A stretch of DNA of 64,000 nucleotides, taken from the NCBI GenBank assembly GCA_902805735.1, contig CADCTW010000133.1, positions 1 through 64,000 of the forward strand, in the 5' to 3' direction. Each line of letters begins with the position of its first letter. Within the stretch, counting starts at the first letter, position 1. A program made the translations under genes and the position numbers. Below the pieces are notes generated by a model. It was not told where the DNA came from and searched no databases. It worked only from the letters and a program-made list of their open reading frames with translations. Of this stretch, positions 28,131 through 37,376 are shown one piece after another. This DNA is from an uncultured Gemmatimonadota bacterium (lineage in GTDB: Bacteria; Gemmatimonadota; Gemmatimonadetes; Longimicrobiales; Longimicrobiaceae).

Positions 28131-28985
28131 TCAGGTCCGGAGGGCGGCCTCTACCCGCAGGCCGCAGCGCCCGATCGGAGCGTACATTAGGATGTTGGCC
28201 CCATCGTCCCGTCGATCCACTTCGGAGAAGCCGAGGCGCGCATAGTGTCGGGCGAGGGCCGCGGCGCGCACGGATGTCTGGTCCCGCGCCCGCCCGTCCC
28301 ACTCGTCTGGGGAGTCGGCTGCAATCAACGTCACGGCGTCGTTGAGCCCTGATGAGGTGGTAAGGAGCGCATGGGCGATCAGGCGCAGCCCGACATCCTG
28401 CCCCCGGACGGCAGGATGCACGGCCACATTGTAGATGTGGAAGAGCGCTCCGCCGATCAGGTCGCACTCGTACTGGTCCGTGTCGTCCGCGGCGCTGTCC
28501 AGGAAAGAACCGACCCACTCCAAGTCGCCGTCAATCGAGTCCAGCCACTCGTGCCAGCTCGTGCGGAGAACACCACGGTGTTGGCTGTTGAGTTGCGCCA
28601 TGCTGAGTCGTGCCAGCACGACTTCGCGTCCCGTCCAGCCTTCCTCCGGCACCTCCCGCACTTCGATGGCAGACCCCAATGCATTCGGGAGAGAACCATG
28701 CGCATCCGCGTACTGCGTGTCGTCGAGCGGCAGCGTCAGGGTGAACGCATGCCGGACCGGCACGGCCGAATAGAGGCCGTCCAGGTCCACGTAGCCCCGA
28801 CACGCCCGAAATGATGCGTCGTGATAGATGACTGGCTGGCCCTCCACATCACTTCCATCTTCCATCGGGACGCGAATCTGTGCGCCGAGAACCTCCAGCG
28901 GAGTGGACGGGCGTCTAGTGCGTGAGGACCGGGTCTGGGGCTTGGGCATGGGAAGTCGCACGTGGCGAATGGAGGCGGTGGACAT
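28131..28985 (-). CDS. GNAT-like acetyltransferase domain protein, 284 aa
   Basis: The C-terminal half resembles a GCN5-type N-acetyltransferase: NVAVHPAVRGQDVGLRLIAHA matches the acetyl-CoA pyrophosphate-binding loop (R/Q-x-x-G-x-G/A, here RGQDVG), followed by LARHYARLGFSEV typical of the last GNAT helix and strand. The N-terminal roughly 120 residues are unassigned. There is no clear Shine-Dalgarno at MSTAS; MPKPQ at 28949 is an alternative start. It could modify a small molecule or protein; nothing indicates the substrate. Confidence 0.65.
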   Translation of the reverse strand: MSTASIRHVRLPMPKPQTRSSRTRRPSTPLEVLGAQIRVPMEDGSDVEGQPVIYHDASFRACRGYVDLDGLYSAVPVRHAFTLTLPLDDTQYADAHGSLPNALGSAIEVREVPEEGWTGREVVLARLSMAQLNSQHRGVLRTSWHEWLDSIDGDLEWVGSFLDSAADDTDQYECDLIGGALFHIYNVAVHPAVRGQDVGLRLIAHALLTTSSGLNDAVTLIAADSPDEWDGRARDQTSVRAAALARHYARLGFSEVDRRDDGANILMYAPIGRCGLRVEAALRT

Positions 28986-29309
28986 CGGTGCGCAACAAAA
29001 GCGGAGCGTACGGTGCCCCAAACATGGTGCAGGTGCTTGGCGCGGTCCGGGATTGGGAGCGTGGCCCTGCCGGGCCGGTCGGCGTCGGAGCGTGGTCGCG
29101 GCTGCGCGGGGCTTGCCTTTCCGCGGGCGTGGGCGGCCGCCCACGCCAGTCCGTACGCGAGACCTACCGCGAACTCGGCTTGATGCTCGGGCCGCTGGAG
29201 GGCCGAGGAGGTCTGCGCGGAAACGAGCGGCAGCGGCGGCGGAACGCAACGAGTGATTCCTGCCGGTGCCCAGGATCTTCCTTCTCGCCCCACCCCTTCG
29301 TTATCGAGA
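28986..29309. other. intergenic region with palindrome
   Basis: 324 nt without a supported gene. A perfect 22-bp palindrome, GGCGTGGGCGG plus its complement, lies around 29127-29148 and may act as a terminator-like structure for the 120-residue gene upstream on the minus strand, though it lacks a U-run. Confidence 0.4.
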
Positions 29310-29672
29310 TCACGGACAGTGGAGCGTTGCCTCGCTCAGGTGCTCGCGCATCTTGCTCACGAGTGCAGCTGCGAGCCGGTTCGCGTCCTCGTAATCCTGC
29401 CCGTCGAGCCGGAATTTCGACGTCAGGTCTACGTCCAGCTTCTGCGATCCAGGACAGCGCTGGGGGGGATCCCCCTGTTCAGCCCACATTTCGCCGCCTC
29501 TCGGTCCGAACCGAGCGATGACGGAAATGCCCCCGCCCTCAGGTCGGACGCTGACGCGAATGACGTACGATGCGCCAATGAGCTGCGCCCGCACCAGCGC
29601 CGCCCTGACTTCGTACTGCCATTCTTCGACGCTCTCTAAAGCCGGCACGAGCTCCTGCAGCCTGCGGCTCAT
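29310..29672 (-). CDS. hypothetical protein, 120 aa
   Basis: A small soluble protein, mixed alpha/beta by eye, starting MSRRLQELV with an AGAGG-like ribosome site just before the ATG. It has no motif I recognise. It follows the 754-residue membrane TPR gene on the same strand after about 200 nt. Confidence 0.5.
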   Translation of the reverse strand: MSRRLQELVPALESVEEWQYEVRAALVRAQLIGASYVIRVSVRPEGGGISVIARFGPRGGEMWAEQGDPPQRCPGSQKLDVDLTSKFRLDGQDYEDANRLAAALVSKMREHLSEATLHCP

Positions 29673-29868
29673 CCTCTGCTCCGTGTAGTTCGCCAGGTAA
29701 ACGCGCCCCGCTCCGCTCCTGCACGCTCTGCAACCGTTGAACCGCGACTTTAGTCACCGAAGGCCAGGCGCATGGAACATGTCCTCGGGGTGTTTCCCGG
29801 CGCAGGCCGACATCGCGGGGACCCGGCCGACAAAGCTCCCCGTGGTCCAAGCACCAATATCGGCCGGC

Positions 29869-32133
29869 CTACCGTTCCTGCTCCAGCGCGATGGGAATCG
29901 ATTCCGCCAACGGGGTGAACCCCAACGCGAGTGAAGTTCGGCTACAGCGTGTGGGAGCGGCCGCGGGGTCGCGCGGAAACACAACCAACACGTTCCGCGC
30001 GAGCGAATCGCCTGGTGCCACGAGGTAGCTGCCGCCCCGAGTGGTGCACTCGGCTCGGATCCGCGCAATCAGTCGAGCGTCCAGTGCTGATGCTTCGCGC
30101 GCGGTCGAGAGCCTATCCCGATACACACGGCTAATGGTGTGGACCACGCCGGGTACGCCGCCTGCCTTATTGTTGTACGACAGCGCCCTCAGCATCTCCG
30201 AGTCGATCTCGTCATAGGGACGGGCGACCCCAAGCTTCGCCAACTGCCACATCGCGAATGCACGCGTCGCCGAGAAGCGGGCGACCCTCGAATCGTCGAG
30301 GCCGACGATTCCACCCAGTAGCGCATCGGCGTGCTGGAGAACCGCCCTCCAGCATGCGGCGTCGGGACTGCGTTCGCATATCCCGAGCTTCAGTTGCATG
30401 AGCTCGCTCTGCAGAAACAGGTCGCCGCCGCCACGCAGGCGGAGCGGCCGACCCCGGTAGGTGTTCCTTACGACGTAGTCGTAGACGTCGGGGGCAATCC
30501 GAGCGGGGATGTGCCCATCATGGACTTCGGAGAGGTTTAGCAGGTAAAACCATGCGTCCTCAGATCGGGTGCCGGCATTGGCGTAGCGGCTCCTCGCGCC
30601 AGCATCTAAAGCCTGCCGGTACGCTGCGGCTCCCCGCTCGGGATCGCTCAGCGTGCTGCCGTAGTAGCGGCCCCTGGCTCCGTGGACAGCAGCCTCCCCA
30701 AGATGAGCCGACTGGGATCTGAATGACCGTGCGGCTGCAGTATACGCATCCGGGGCGCACCGCTTTGGCAATCCAAGCGTATGATCTGAGCAGAGTTGGC
30801 CCATTCGGAGGTAAGCGAGTGCTTGAAGTTCGGGCGGGTAGCGTCTCGAATCCAATGCGTGCCGCAGATCCCTGAACAGTTGCAACGCCTTCGGTCGACG
30901 GGAGAGTGAATCAACGGTCGCAAGCTCATAACTCCCCAGTTCCAGGAACGCACGCATCTCCGCGATCGAATCCCCTGAATGGCGAGCGGCCCTGACGAGG
31001 TGCGCGTAGATATCGCGCAACTCGAGCAGATCAGTTTCGGCTGCAATGGTCTGTCGAGAGAGAAGGAACTCTTTCGCCCGCGCTCGGCTGTAGTACGCAT
31101 ACCATGCGATGCCTTTCGCCTCCCGAGCGGCAAGGAACCCACCCGGCGAAAGGAGCGCATCGAATTCTGTGATCGACTGCTGCACGGGTTCCACCACGGC
31201 TGCGGGTGCGGGTACGTGCACGATGAAATCGCCGTGATCCTGGAACCAGTTCGCCATCTGTTCGACGCCGTGCTCGAGCAATGCCACGGCTCGCAGATAC
31301 TTCAGGTTGAACGACCGCGTGTCTTCCGGTATGCTCGCGCGAGCAGCCTCGTACCGTCCCGCCTCGAGTAATGCCAGCCCGCCCAAGAAGCTGACCACTT
31401 CCTCCACGGTGATGGTCTGCCTCGACATGAGCGCTTCCAACGTGGCCGCCCGTTGCCCGATGGGGGTGGTCCGCGGCCACAGGCGCGGATGGTCCTTGCC
31501 TTCCACGGAGGTGAGGTCGAGCCAGGGAGCGTCGCGACGGTTCGAGGATTTTGCGCCGAATGGGTTGTTGGCGATCGTGACGTTCGCGTCGACGTGGTAT
31601 GGAGGGGCATCCGCCACGACCTTTCCCCAGACAACCACATGAGCGGACACGGGAAGTGTCCGGCCCAATCGGACTGCGAAAGCCTCTTTCTCCGTGTCCC
31701 CCATTCCGGTGATGACGGATCCAATCTCCACGACCTCGATTGGTAGCCCCCTGTCCCGTGCCTCGCGGAGGGCAATCAACAGCCGATTCGTGAATGGTTC
31801 GCCCGACGCATTCGGCGTAAACGCGGTGACGGCGATTCTGATCTTGTTCTCCGGGAGGAGCAAGGGCTTCTGGAACACCCACGACCCGAGGACGAACATG
31901 TATCCGCCTAACAGGGTCACCCAAGGGAGGGTGGGGAGCGTTTTTCGCCGCAGGACGAAGTACGAGACGAAGACTTCAACCGCCGCACCGAACACCATGA
32001 ACGCTAACAGCAAGTCGAGGCGGAAGTGCAGGTACCAAGTCTCGATTCTGGGCACGTTGTACCCGGCGACCGCCACGCCTATCCCAGACATGAGGGCGGT
32101 GATGTGGATTCCCTGGGTGTCGGACCTGGTCAT
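29869..32133 (-). CDS. membrane-anchored TPR-like protein, 754 aa
   Basis: The N-terminus has three hydrophobic stretches (about residues 9-25, 33-57 and 68-85). A small alpha/beta domain (about 100-190) starts IRIAVTAFTPNASGEPF, a pattern seen in caspase-like or periplasmic sensor folds. A long helical-repeat region with AEMRAFLELGSYELA-type pairs runs to the end. GAGGAGGAGG sits directly before the ATG, which fixes the start. It resembles signalling or stress-sensor proteins with a repeat scaffold; no catalytic motif is visible. Confidence 0.72.
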   Translation of the reverse strand: MTRSDTQGIHITALMSGIGVAVAGYNVPRIETWYLHFRLDLLLAFMVFGAAVEVFVSYFVLRRKTLPTLPWVTLLGGYMFVLGSWVFQKPLLLPENKIRIAVTAFTPNASGEPFTNRLLIALREARDRGLPIEVVEIGSVITGMGDTEKEAFAVRLGRTLPVSAHVVVWGKVVADAPPYHVDANVTIANNPFGAKSSNRRDAPWLDLTSVEGKDHPRLWPRTTPIGQRAATLEALMSRQTITVEEVVSFLGGLALLEAGRYEAARASIPEDTRSFNLKYLRAVALLEHGVEQMANWFQDHGDFIVHVPAPAAVVEPVQQSITEFDALLSPGGFLAAREAKGIAWYAYYSRARAKEFLLSRQTIAAETDLLELRDIYAHLVRAARHSGDSIAEMRAFLELGSYELATVDSLSRRPKALQLFRDLRHALDSRRYPPELQALAYLRMGQLCSDHTLGLPKRCAPDAYTAAARSFRSQSAHLGEAAVHGARGRYYGSTLSDPERGAAAYRQALDAGARSRYANAGTRSEDAWFYLLNLSEVHDGHIPARIAPDVYDYVVRNTYRGRPLRLRGGGDLFLQSELMQLKLGICERSPDAACWRAVLQHADALLGGIVGLDDSRVARFSATRAFAMWQLAKLGVARPYDEIDSEMLRALSYNNKAGGVPGVVHTISRVYRDRLSTAREASALDARLIARIRAECTTRGGSYLVAPGDSLARNVLVVFPRDPAAAPTRCSRTSLALGFTPLAESIPIALEQER

Positions 32134-32833
32134 CGCCTCCTCCTCGTGTATGCGCGGACCCATTAAATCCAAGCAGGTGCCGGCCGATGCCACCGACCCG
32201 AATTCCTGGCTTCCCACAGTTTGTCCACAAATGGGCCCGTACGCAACGATCTCGTGCACGGCCCGGTGTGCTCGTTCGTGGGTGACTCCATTCTGTCCGC
32301 ACCTAGTCGGGAAGCCCAGATGTCGGCTCGTTGCTCGGGGAAGGACTTGGCTCGAGTGGTAACAGGAGTTTTTCAACTGCCGCGGATCAGGAAGTGAACA
32401 GAGAGGAGGAGAGGGCACCTGACGGGGCCCTGGGTCCCCGCTCCTACTTCTGGTGGCTTCGTTTGCGGCCCGCCGTATGTTGGACGCTATTCTGGTGGAC
32501 GCGGTGATCGGCGCCCAGGATGCCGACGATCGGAATTTCTCAGGGCACCTCCGGCGTGGCTCCCGAATGGCGTCGGAGTGGCTCCGCGAGCGTGTACCTC
32601 AGACGAAGCTGTACTCGTGGGCTCGGCCGCCGCTCCGCTGTTCTCGAGCGGCGGCGATCGCATCGGGGCGGTGGGTCGCGACGACCGCAGCGTCGCAGAG
32701 CCAATCCGCCGTCGATGGGGCGATCTGGATGCTGACCTGGGGTCCCATGGTGGGCGAGTGGCGGATCGCCTAACCGTTCTTAAGCTGGGCAGCCTGGGCG
32801 ACGTCGGTCCCTCCGAGCACGGTGCGCCCCGCC
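32134..32833. other. divergent intergenic region, no supported gene
   Basis: 700 nt between the minus-strand TPR gene and a plus-strand small membrane protein. It must hold the promoters for both. Short open frames on each strand (for example 32453-32773 plus) have no ribosome site or family features. The first 200 nt are relatively AT-rich. Confidence 0.4.
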
Positions 32834-33466
32834 ATGCATGCCTGGCTCCATGAGGCTCGCGCGGCTTGGATGAGTCGACCATGGCGGCGTGTCGGTCCCG
32901 TCCACGGGGTACCCGCCAGATACCGCCACGAGGGGCGGCGGGTGCGGGTTCGGCTCACAGCGCTGGAGGAGGTCGCGGTCGCGATCGAACTAGGCGTGCC
33001 GCCTGAGATCGACGATCCAGCGATGAACACCTTGCTGGCGCGGGCGCGGGCGAACTTCGCTGGCGAAGTCAGGGCTATGAAGTGGCTTGCGCTCGCGTCC
33101 GATGAGGATCGCGAATCCGAGTTCATTCGATCCGGAGGCGCTTTGCTGTCCCACCTGATCTCCGGCCGATGGAGCCCAGCGAACGTATCCCACAAGGCAG
33201 CAGACGCTCGGTCGTTCTGGCGCGTTGCTCTCACCCATGGTGTCGTCCTCGGCGTCGTCGTCGGTGGTGTACTCCTAAACGGTGCGGTCGGCAAGTGGAC
33301 TGCATCCGTCACCCCTTTGAGTACAGCTCCACCGGAATCAGTACGGGCTGCTCTGATGGTGATGATCTCGTATATCGCGGTGACCGCGATCGCGAACCTC
33401 GATCCCAGCGCCGTGCAGAGGGTTTCGCCACTTCGGTACTTCGGCGATCCGCACGGACCGCGGTAG
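32834..33466 (+). CDS. hypothetical membrane protein, 210 aa
   Basis: A cytoplasmic N-terminal roughly 135 residues rich in Arg and Glu is followed by two membrane helices (GVVLGVVVGGVLLNG and MVMISYIAVTAIANL) and a short C-terminal tail. Starts at 32822 (GTG) and 32870 (ATG) are also possible. It converges with a tiny two-helix membrane gene on the other strand. The family is unknown. Confidence 0.5.
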   Translation: MHAWLHEARAAWMSRPWRRVGPVHGVPARYRHEGRRVRVRLTALEEVAVAIELGVPPEIDDPAMNTLLARARANFAGEVRAMKWLALASDEDRESEFIRSGGALLSHLISGRWSPANVSHKAADARSFWRVALTHGVVLGVVVGGVLLNGAVGKWTASVTPLSTAPPESVRAALMVMISYIAVTAIANLDPSAVQRVSPLRYFGDPHGPR

Positions 33467-33501
33467 GTGCGGTGAGGCGTCGCGGGCGCAGCCCCGGGGC
33501 C

Positions 33502-33666
33502 TCAACCCGTGCTGGCGATGGTGCGGATGAGAAAGGGGAGGAGAATGAGGAACAGGAACAGCGTACATCCAGTTCGCGCAGCGATCCGCTTGTCGCCCTG
33601 CGCCGCGCTGCCGATTGCCCACAGGATGAAAGCGACGCCCAAGCTATAGATCCAATCGTTTGACAC
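33502..33666 (-). CDS. small two-helix membrane protein, 54 aa
   Basis: The GTG start has a strong GAGGAG 7 nt upstream. Almost the whole peptide is two hydrophobic helices (YSLGVAFILWAIG and TLFLFLILLPFLI) joined by a basic loop. It lies downstream of the serine-recombinase block on the same strand. The size and shape would suit a holin-like or toxin-like membrane peptide, but this is speculation. Confidence 0.5.
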   Translation of the reverse strand: MSNDWIYSLGVAFILWAIGSAAQGDKRIAARTGCTLFLFLILLPFLIRTIASTG

Positions 33667-33893
33667 GGGTGCTCCTCGTGGCGCACGCTCGAGACGCATG
33701 CCCGCAAAGGCGCACGCGAGTCGTCCAGGTGCTCCACATAAGGTTTTGTTTCGAGATGCGGGCGCGGTGGGGAACTCCCAGCGCACGGGGGAGGCGTCCA
33801 GTGGCGATCCCCGGCGCACGCATGAGCGCCTCCGCTTTGGCGAGATTGCGAGTGGACGCTTCGGCACCCGACGAACTCAGGGCATCTCAGCAC

Positions 33894-34259
33894 TCAGCTG
33901 AGGTTGCCTTCATCCGCCCAAAGGATGGGCACTCCTGCGAGCGCGAACCGCTTCAGGATGTCTGTGAACTCGTCGACGAAGCCACGCAGCACCCGCGTAG
34001 GATCGGCGACGAGAACGCAGGCGTACGGCTCACCGTTGTGGTTGTCCCCCAACACGGCGCCCTCGAGCTCCGCCCATCCGGGGCGCGAGAGCGTGTCCCC
34101 AGGCTGTCCGTCATCCCTGAAGACGTCGGCCTCGGCGAGCGCGTAGCCGAGGAGCTCCGCCTCCTCGCGTACTACCCCGAGCTGGCGCTCGATGGAGGCG
34201 GGATCGGTCGCGGCCGAACGCAGATAGGCCGCGGCGCGGCCGTGGGTGATGGGCATCAT
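33894..34259 (-). CDS. resolvase-like N-terminal-domain protein, probably catalytically altered, 121 aa
   Basis: It resembles a serine-recombinase catalytic domain alone: AAYLRSAATD, SIERQL, VFRDDGQPGDTLSRPGW and LADPTRVLRG align with the Y-R-V-S, SIE-Q, FxDdgxSG-t-RPg and LDRLsR signatures. At the nucleophile position the usual R-V-S-T reads R-S-A-A, so the serine is missing or shifted by one. No DNA-binding domain follows. It lies just downstream of a full serine recombinase. It may be a dominant partner, a directionality factor or a decayed recombinase. Two adjacent ATGs; the second has the better ribosome-site spacing. Confidence 0.6.
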   Translation of the reverse strand: MMPITHGRAAAYLRSAATDPASIERQLGVVREEAELLGYALAEADVFRDDGQPGDTLSRPGWAELEGAVLGDNHNGEPYACVLVADPTRVLRGFVDEFTDILKRFALAGVPILWADEGNLS

Positions 34260-34445
34260 CAGACCTCACTGTTCCGTGGTGATCGAGGCGTACAGCGGTG
34301 TGTACGCCGCTGGTGGTTGCTGTCCAACTCAGGGCTACGGGGAGATGGGTTGTGGTGCGGCGCCTCGACAGGGTAGGCTTCCGCTCGGAGGGGCGCCGCG
34401 GTGCGGGCGCGCGTGCGTGGTGGTGCGCGGGGCCACGGTCCGCTC

Positions 34446-36215
34446 TCACGCAGCACGGGACGGCCACGTGCGCCGGTTGCCGCCCGTGCGGTGGAGCCGG
34501 CGCTTCGGGCCCATGGAGAGGACGCGCTGGTCCGCGGCGAGCTGGATCGGCAGCGAGATGCCCGCGACCACGGGAATTCTGCGCACGGACAGCGTCAGTT
34601 CGCGCGTCTCTTTGTCGAACACCGCGCTCTCGATCCACGGCTCCAGGAGCGCCCGGAGTTCGGCTCCGCCAAGCTCCCTCACCCGCGCGGGGAAGTCGGC
34701 CGCCAGAGCGGCGAGTCGCTCCCGCTCCCGTTCCAGTTCCCGGGCGTCCGCACGAAAGCGTGAGAGCCCCTCTAGCCCCTCCTCGGTCGCCTTCGTTTCC
34801 GCGCGGATACGTTCCATCTCGGAATGCGCCTCCGCTTCCTTCAGAACCCCGCTGGCGATGGCGGCGACGACGCGGTCCCGCTGCCCGGCGAGCCGCGTGA
34901 GCGCCTTCTCGAACCCGCGGCGTTCGGTGCGCCGATCGCCGCGAGTCCCAGCGAGATAGCGCTCGATCTCCTGCCGGATCATCTCCTGGATGTCCGGCGC
35001 GCCTACGGCCTCCGCGACTGCGTTGATCACGGCAGGCTCCACCTTTCGCCGCGAGAGGGTGCCCATGCGGCCAGGACACAACACACCCTCCCGCTCGCCT
35101 CCGCGGTCCTTGTAGAACCGGTACCGATCGGGATCGGAGGGGTCCCGGTGGTTCTTCGGCCCGCCGCCGCCCACGTACGGCTCCCTGCACAGGGCGCAGC
35201 GGATGAGTCCGGACAGCGGGTACCCGCCGGCGGCGGAGCGGCGCCCGCGCCGGTTGGCGGCGAGGCGCGCACCGGCGGCGTCGAACAGCTCCTGGCTTAC
35301 GAGCGCAGGGTGCGCGTCTCGCGTGACCACCCACTCCGACTCGGGCCGTACCGGGCGCTCAGCGCGCTCGTGCTTGTCGTGCGGGCGGCGGCACCACACC
35401 ACGTGCCCCAGGTACGCCGGATTGGAAAGCATGTTGCCTACGTGCGTCTTGCTCCAGGTGAGCCGCTTCACGCGTGCGCGCATGAGCACCACGACCTGCT
35501 GCTTTGAGAGGGTGCCGTCGGCGTACCGCTCGAATGCTTCGACCACCGCACGCCACTCCCCCTCTGGCCCCAGGGTGAGCCGGACCTCCTGATCATCCGA
35601 CTTGCGGTGCCCGATCTCGAGAACCATATCGGGGCGTCCGGGGGCGCTGGCCAGGCGGCGATAGCCCACGGGTGCCTCGTTCTGCCAGAGCCCCAACTCC
35701 GCGGCGCCGCGAGCGCCGTCGCGCGCGTGCCGCTTCAGGTTGTCGCGGTACTCCGTTGCCTGCGCACTGCCGATGGCGCGCATCAGGTGGCTCGCGGTCT
35801 TGTCCGTGCTCGTATCGTTTACGGCGAAGCGCACGATCCAGCCGACCTTCCGTAGCTCGTGACGCCAGTGGGCGCTCTCGTCCGGGTCGTCGAACCGCCC
35901 GAAGCGCGAGTCGTCGAGGACCAGCACATGACCGGGCTTGCTCCGTGGGCGCGGATGCGCGCGGCAGAACGCGAGGAGCGCCTGGAAGCCAGGCCGCGCG
36001 TCGACGTCTTCGCCCGAGGAGCGGTCCTCAAAGATGCACCGCGCCAGCAGGCGGAGCCCTAGCTCGATGGCGCGCGCCGTGATGGCTCGGGTCTGGTCAG
36101 CGAGGGACGTCTTGCCCTCGCGCGCCTGCTCACGCTTGCTGACTCGGCGGTAGCCGACCACATCGACGTTGCCAGGCGGGTCAGCCCCTTGGGGTGGGGG
36201 AGGAGTTCGGGCCAC
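34446..36215 (-). CDS. large serine recombinase 1 (site-specific integrase), 589 aa
   Basis: The N-terminal resolvase domain has VVGYRRVSK with nucleophile S26, then SLADQ, FEDRSSGEDVDARPGF and LVLDDSRFGR. The recombinase domain follows from about residue 190, then a zinc ribbon with CALC and a further Cys (VLCPG), and a Glu/Arg-rich coiled coil near 430-520. This layout is that of phage/ICE large serine integrases. The start is uncertain: I use the GTG 5 nt after the stop of a 59-codon ORF; another GTG lies at 36161. It should integrate or excise an element at specific att sites. Confidence 0.85.
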   Translation of the reverse strand: MARTPPPPQGADPPGNVDVVGYRRVSKREQAREGKTSLADQTRAITARAIELGLRLLARCIFEDRSSGEDVDARPGFQALLAFCRAHPRPRSKPGHVLVLDDSRFGRFDDPDESAHWRHELRKVGWIVRFAVNDTSTDKTASHLMRAIGSAQATEYRDNLKRHARDGARGAAELGLWQNEAPVGYRRLASAPGRPDMVLEIGHRKSDDQEVRLTLGPEGEWRAVVEAFERYADGTLSKQQVVVLMRARVKRLTWSKTHVGNMLSNPAYLGHVVWCRRPHDKHERAERPVRPESEWVVTRDAHPALVSQELFDAAGARLAANRRGRRSAAGGYPLSGLIRCALCREPYVGGGGPKNHRDPSDPDRYRFYKDRGGEREGVLCPGRMGTLSRRKVEPAVINAVAEAVGAPDIQEMIRQEIERYLAGTRGDRRTERRGFEKALTRLAGQRDRVVAAIASGVLKEAEAHSEMERIRAETKATEEGLEGLSRFRADARELERERERLAALAADFPARVRELGGAELRALLEPWIESAVFDKETRELTLSVRRIPVVAGISLPIQLAADQRVLSMGPKRRLHRTGGNRRTWPSRAA

Positions 36216-36220
36216 GAGGG

Positions 36221-36400
36221 TCAGTCCGGCGTGCGGGTGGACATCAAGGCTGCTCCTGAAGGAGACGCGGGCGCGGCACCGGCGCCCGCCTGTCCAGCCA
36301 CGAGAGCGACATACCTGCGCACCCACGCGACGAGAGGCGGCGGCGGTGCATGTGTGCGTTTACGAGGGATGGTGCGGGGTGAGCGTGGGTGATCCGTCAT
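36221..36400 (-). CDS. small ORF upstream of recombinase 1, 59 aa (paralogue of 36992)
   Basis: MTDHPRSPRTIPRK, a run of prolines, then LVAWVRRYVALVA. The amino-acid pattern is shared with a second small ORF at 36992-37162, and both sit in a duplicated segment with the same 5' hairpin. It ends 5 nt before the recombinase GTG, as in an operon. No ribosome site is obvious, so translation is not certain. Confidence 0.45.
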   Translation of the reverse strand: MTDHPRSPRTIPRKRTHAPPPPLVAWVRRYVALVAGQAGAGAAPASPSGAALMSTRTPD

Positions 36401-36543
36401 GCGAGAGTGGTAGGGCTGGAGTCCGGGAACGCCGCAGCCCCGCCTCCGGAGGGCTCCGGGGCGGGGGCTGCGGTGGGATTGGGAGCGGATGCGCGGTCCG
36501 TCCTACCCGTATACTCGCGGCGACATCGCAGGGGTGAAGTTTT
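36293..36543. repeat. duplicated leader + small-ORF unit, copy 1
   Basis: About 250 bp that recurs at 37053-37324 with high similarity. It includes the small ORF start and a strong hairpin (36434-36471: AGCCCCGCCTCCGGA, loop GGGC, near-complement), which lies about 33 nt upstream of the small ORF ATG on the minus strand. The flank beyond the hairpin (CGTCCTACCC ... GGTGAAGTTTT) is also shared and may hold the promoter. Confidence 0.75.
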
Positions 36544-36629
36544 CCAGGTCGGGAACGCCGCGGTGGGCCCGGCGGATGAGGTTGGGAGGGGCGAATCGGG
36601 GGGCACGTGCCCTCATCTTGAGACGCAAG

Positions 36630-36860
36630 CTAGTGCCGCCCGTCCAGGACTGATGTAGGGTCGATGCCGGCCTGATCCAGCGCGTGCATCGCGGTCCGAA
36701 GGCGGCGTTCCGCGGCGACGGCCGCTTTTTTTGCCGCGTTAAGCTCCCGACGCGCGGAGTTGTAGCGAAGCCGGGCCGCAGCGAGCGCAGCCCACGGGCC
36801 CTTTCCAGCTTCCAGAGCTTCTCTCAGCTCCGCTACCAGGAGTTCCCGGTTCGATGTCAT
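36630..36860 (-). CDS. small coiled-coil protein, 76 aa
   Basis: A short helical peptide (MTSNRELLVAELREALEAG...) rich in Ala, Arg and Glu with heptad spacing, lying between the two duplicated leader units. There is no clear ribosome site. Its composition would suit an accessory factor of the recombinase, but the role is unknown. Confidence 0.4.
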   Translation of the reverse strand: MTSNRELLVAELREALEAGKGPWAALAAARLRYNSARRELNAAKKAAVAAERRLRTAMHALDQAGIDPTSVLDGRH

Positions 36861-36991
36861 TGTTGACGGGTGGTAAGAATGGATCTTCGTGAGGACGCGC
36901 CAATGGGCCCTCGAGCGGGACCGGCGGTGAGACTCCCATGGACTCCTTGGCTTCAGAGAGGGCTGTCTGCCCACGACGTGCACTTCTCCGT

Positions 36992-37162
36992 TCAACTCGG
37001 CTCGCGACCTTCTCGCATAGGAGACCCGGGTACGGCACCGTCGGCGGATTGCTCGGCCACGAGCGCGACGTACCGACGCACCCACGCGACGAGGGACGGC
37101 GGCGGCGGTGCATCGGCTGGTTTCCGAGGGAGGGTGCGGGGCGAGCGCGGGCGATCCGTCAT
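36992..37162 (-). CDS. small ORF, 56 aa (paralogue of 36221)
   Basis: MTDRPRSPRTLPRK, a proline run, then LVAWVRRYVALVAEQ. It shares this pattern with the 59-codon ORF at 36221 but has a different C-terminus. The AWVRRYVALVA helix is the conserved core. It lies in repeat copy 2 with the same upstream hairpin. Confidence 0.42.
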   Translation of the reverse strand: MTDRPRSPRTLPRKPADAPPPPSLVAWVRRYVALVAEQSADGAVPGSPMREGREPS

Positions 37163-37324
37163 ACTGGAGGGGCGGGGCTGGAGTCCGGGAACGACACAGC
37201 CCCGCCTCCGGAGGGCTCCGGGGCGGGGCTGCGGTGGGATAGCGGACGGATACGCGGCCCGTCCTACCCATTTACTCACGGCGACATCGTGGGGGTGAAG
37301 TTTTCGCGCTTGGTTAGGTCGCGG
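37053..37324. repeat. duplicated leader + small-ORF unit, copy 2
   Basis: Second copy of the unit at 36293-36543. It has the same hairpin (37197-37231), the same TCCGTCAT start context and the same distal CGTCCTACCC ... GGTGAAGTTTT block. The copies differ by scattered substitutions and short indels. Confidence 0.75.
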
Positions 37325-37376
37325 CGGAGCGGGCGGATGGGGGATGGGAAAGGGGATCGTCGGCGAGCGTGCCACC

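Noticed and set aside
29127-29148. 22-bp palindrome as a recombination site
   Set aside because: It is fully GC-rich, unique in the window and not near a recombinase; more likely a transcript-end structure.
32453-32773. Possible 106-aa gene
   Set aside because: No ribosome site, no homologous features, and competing frames on both strands.
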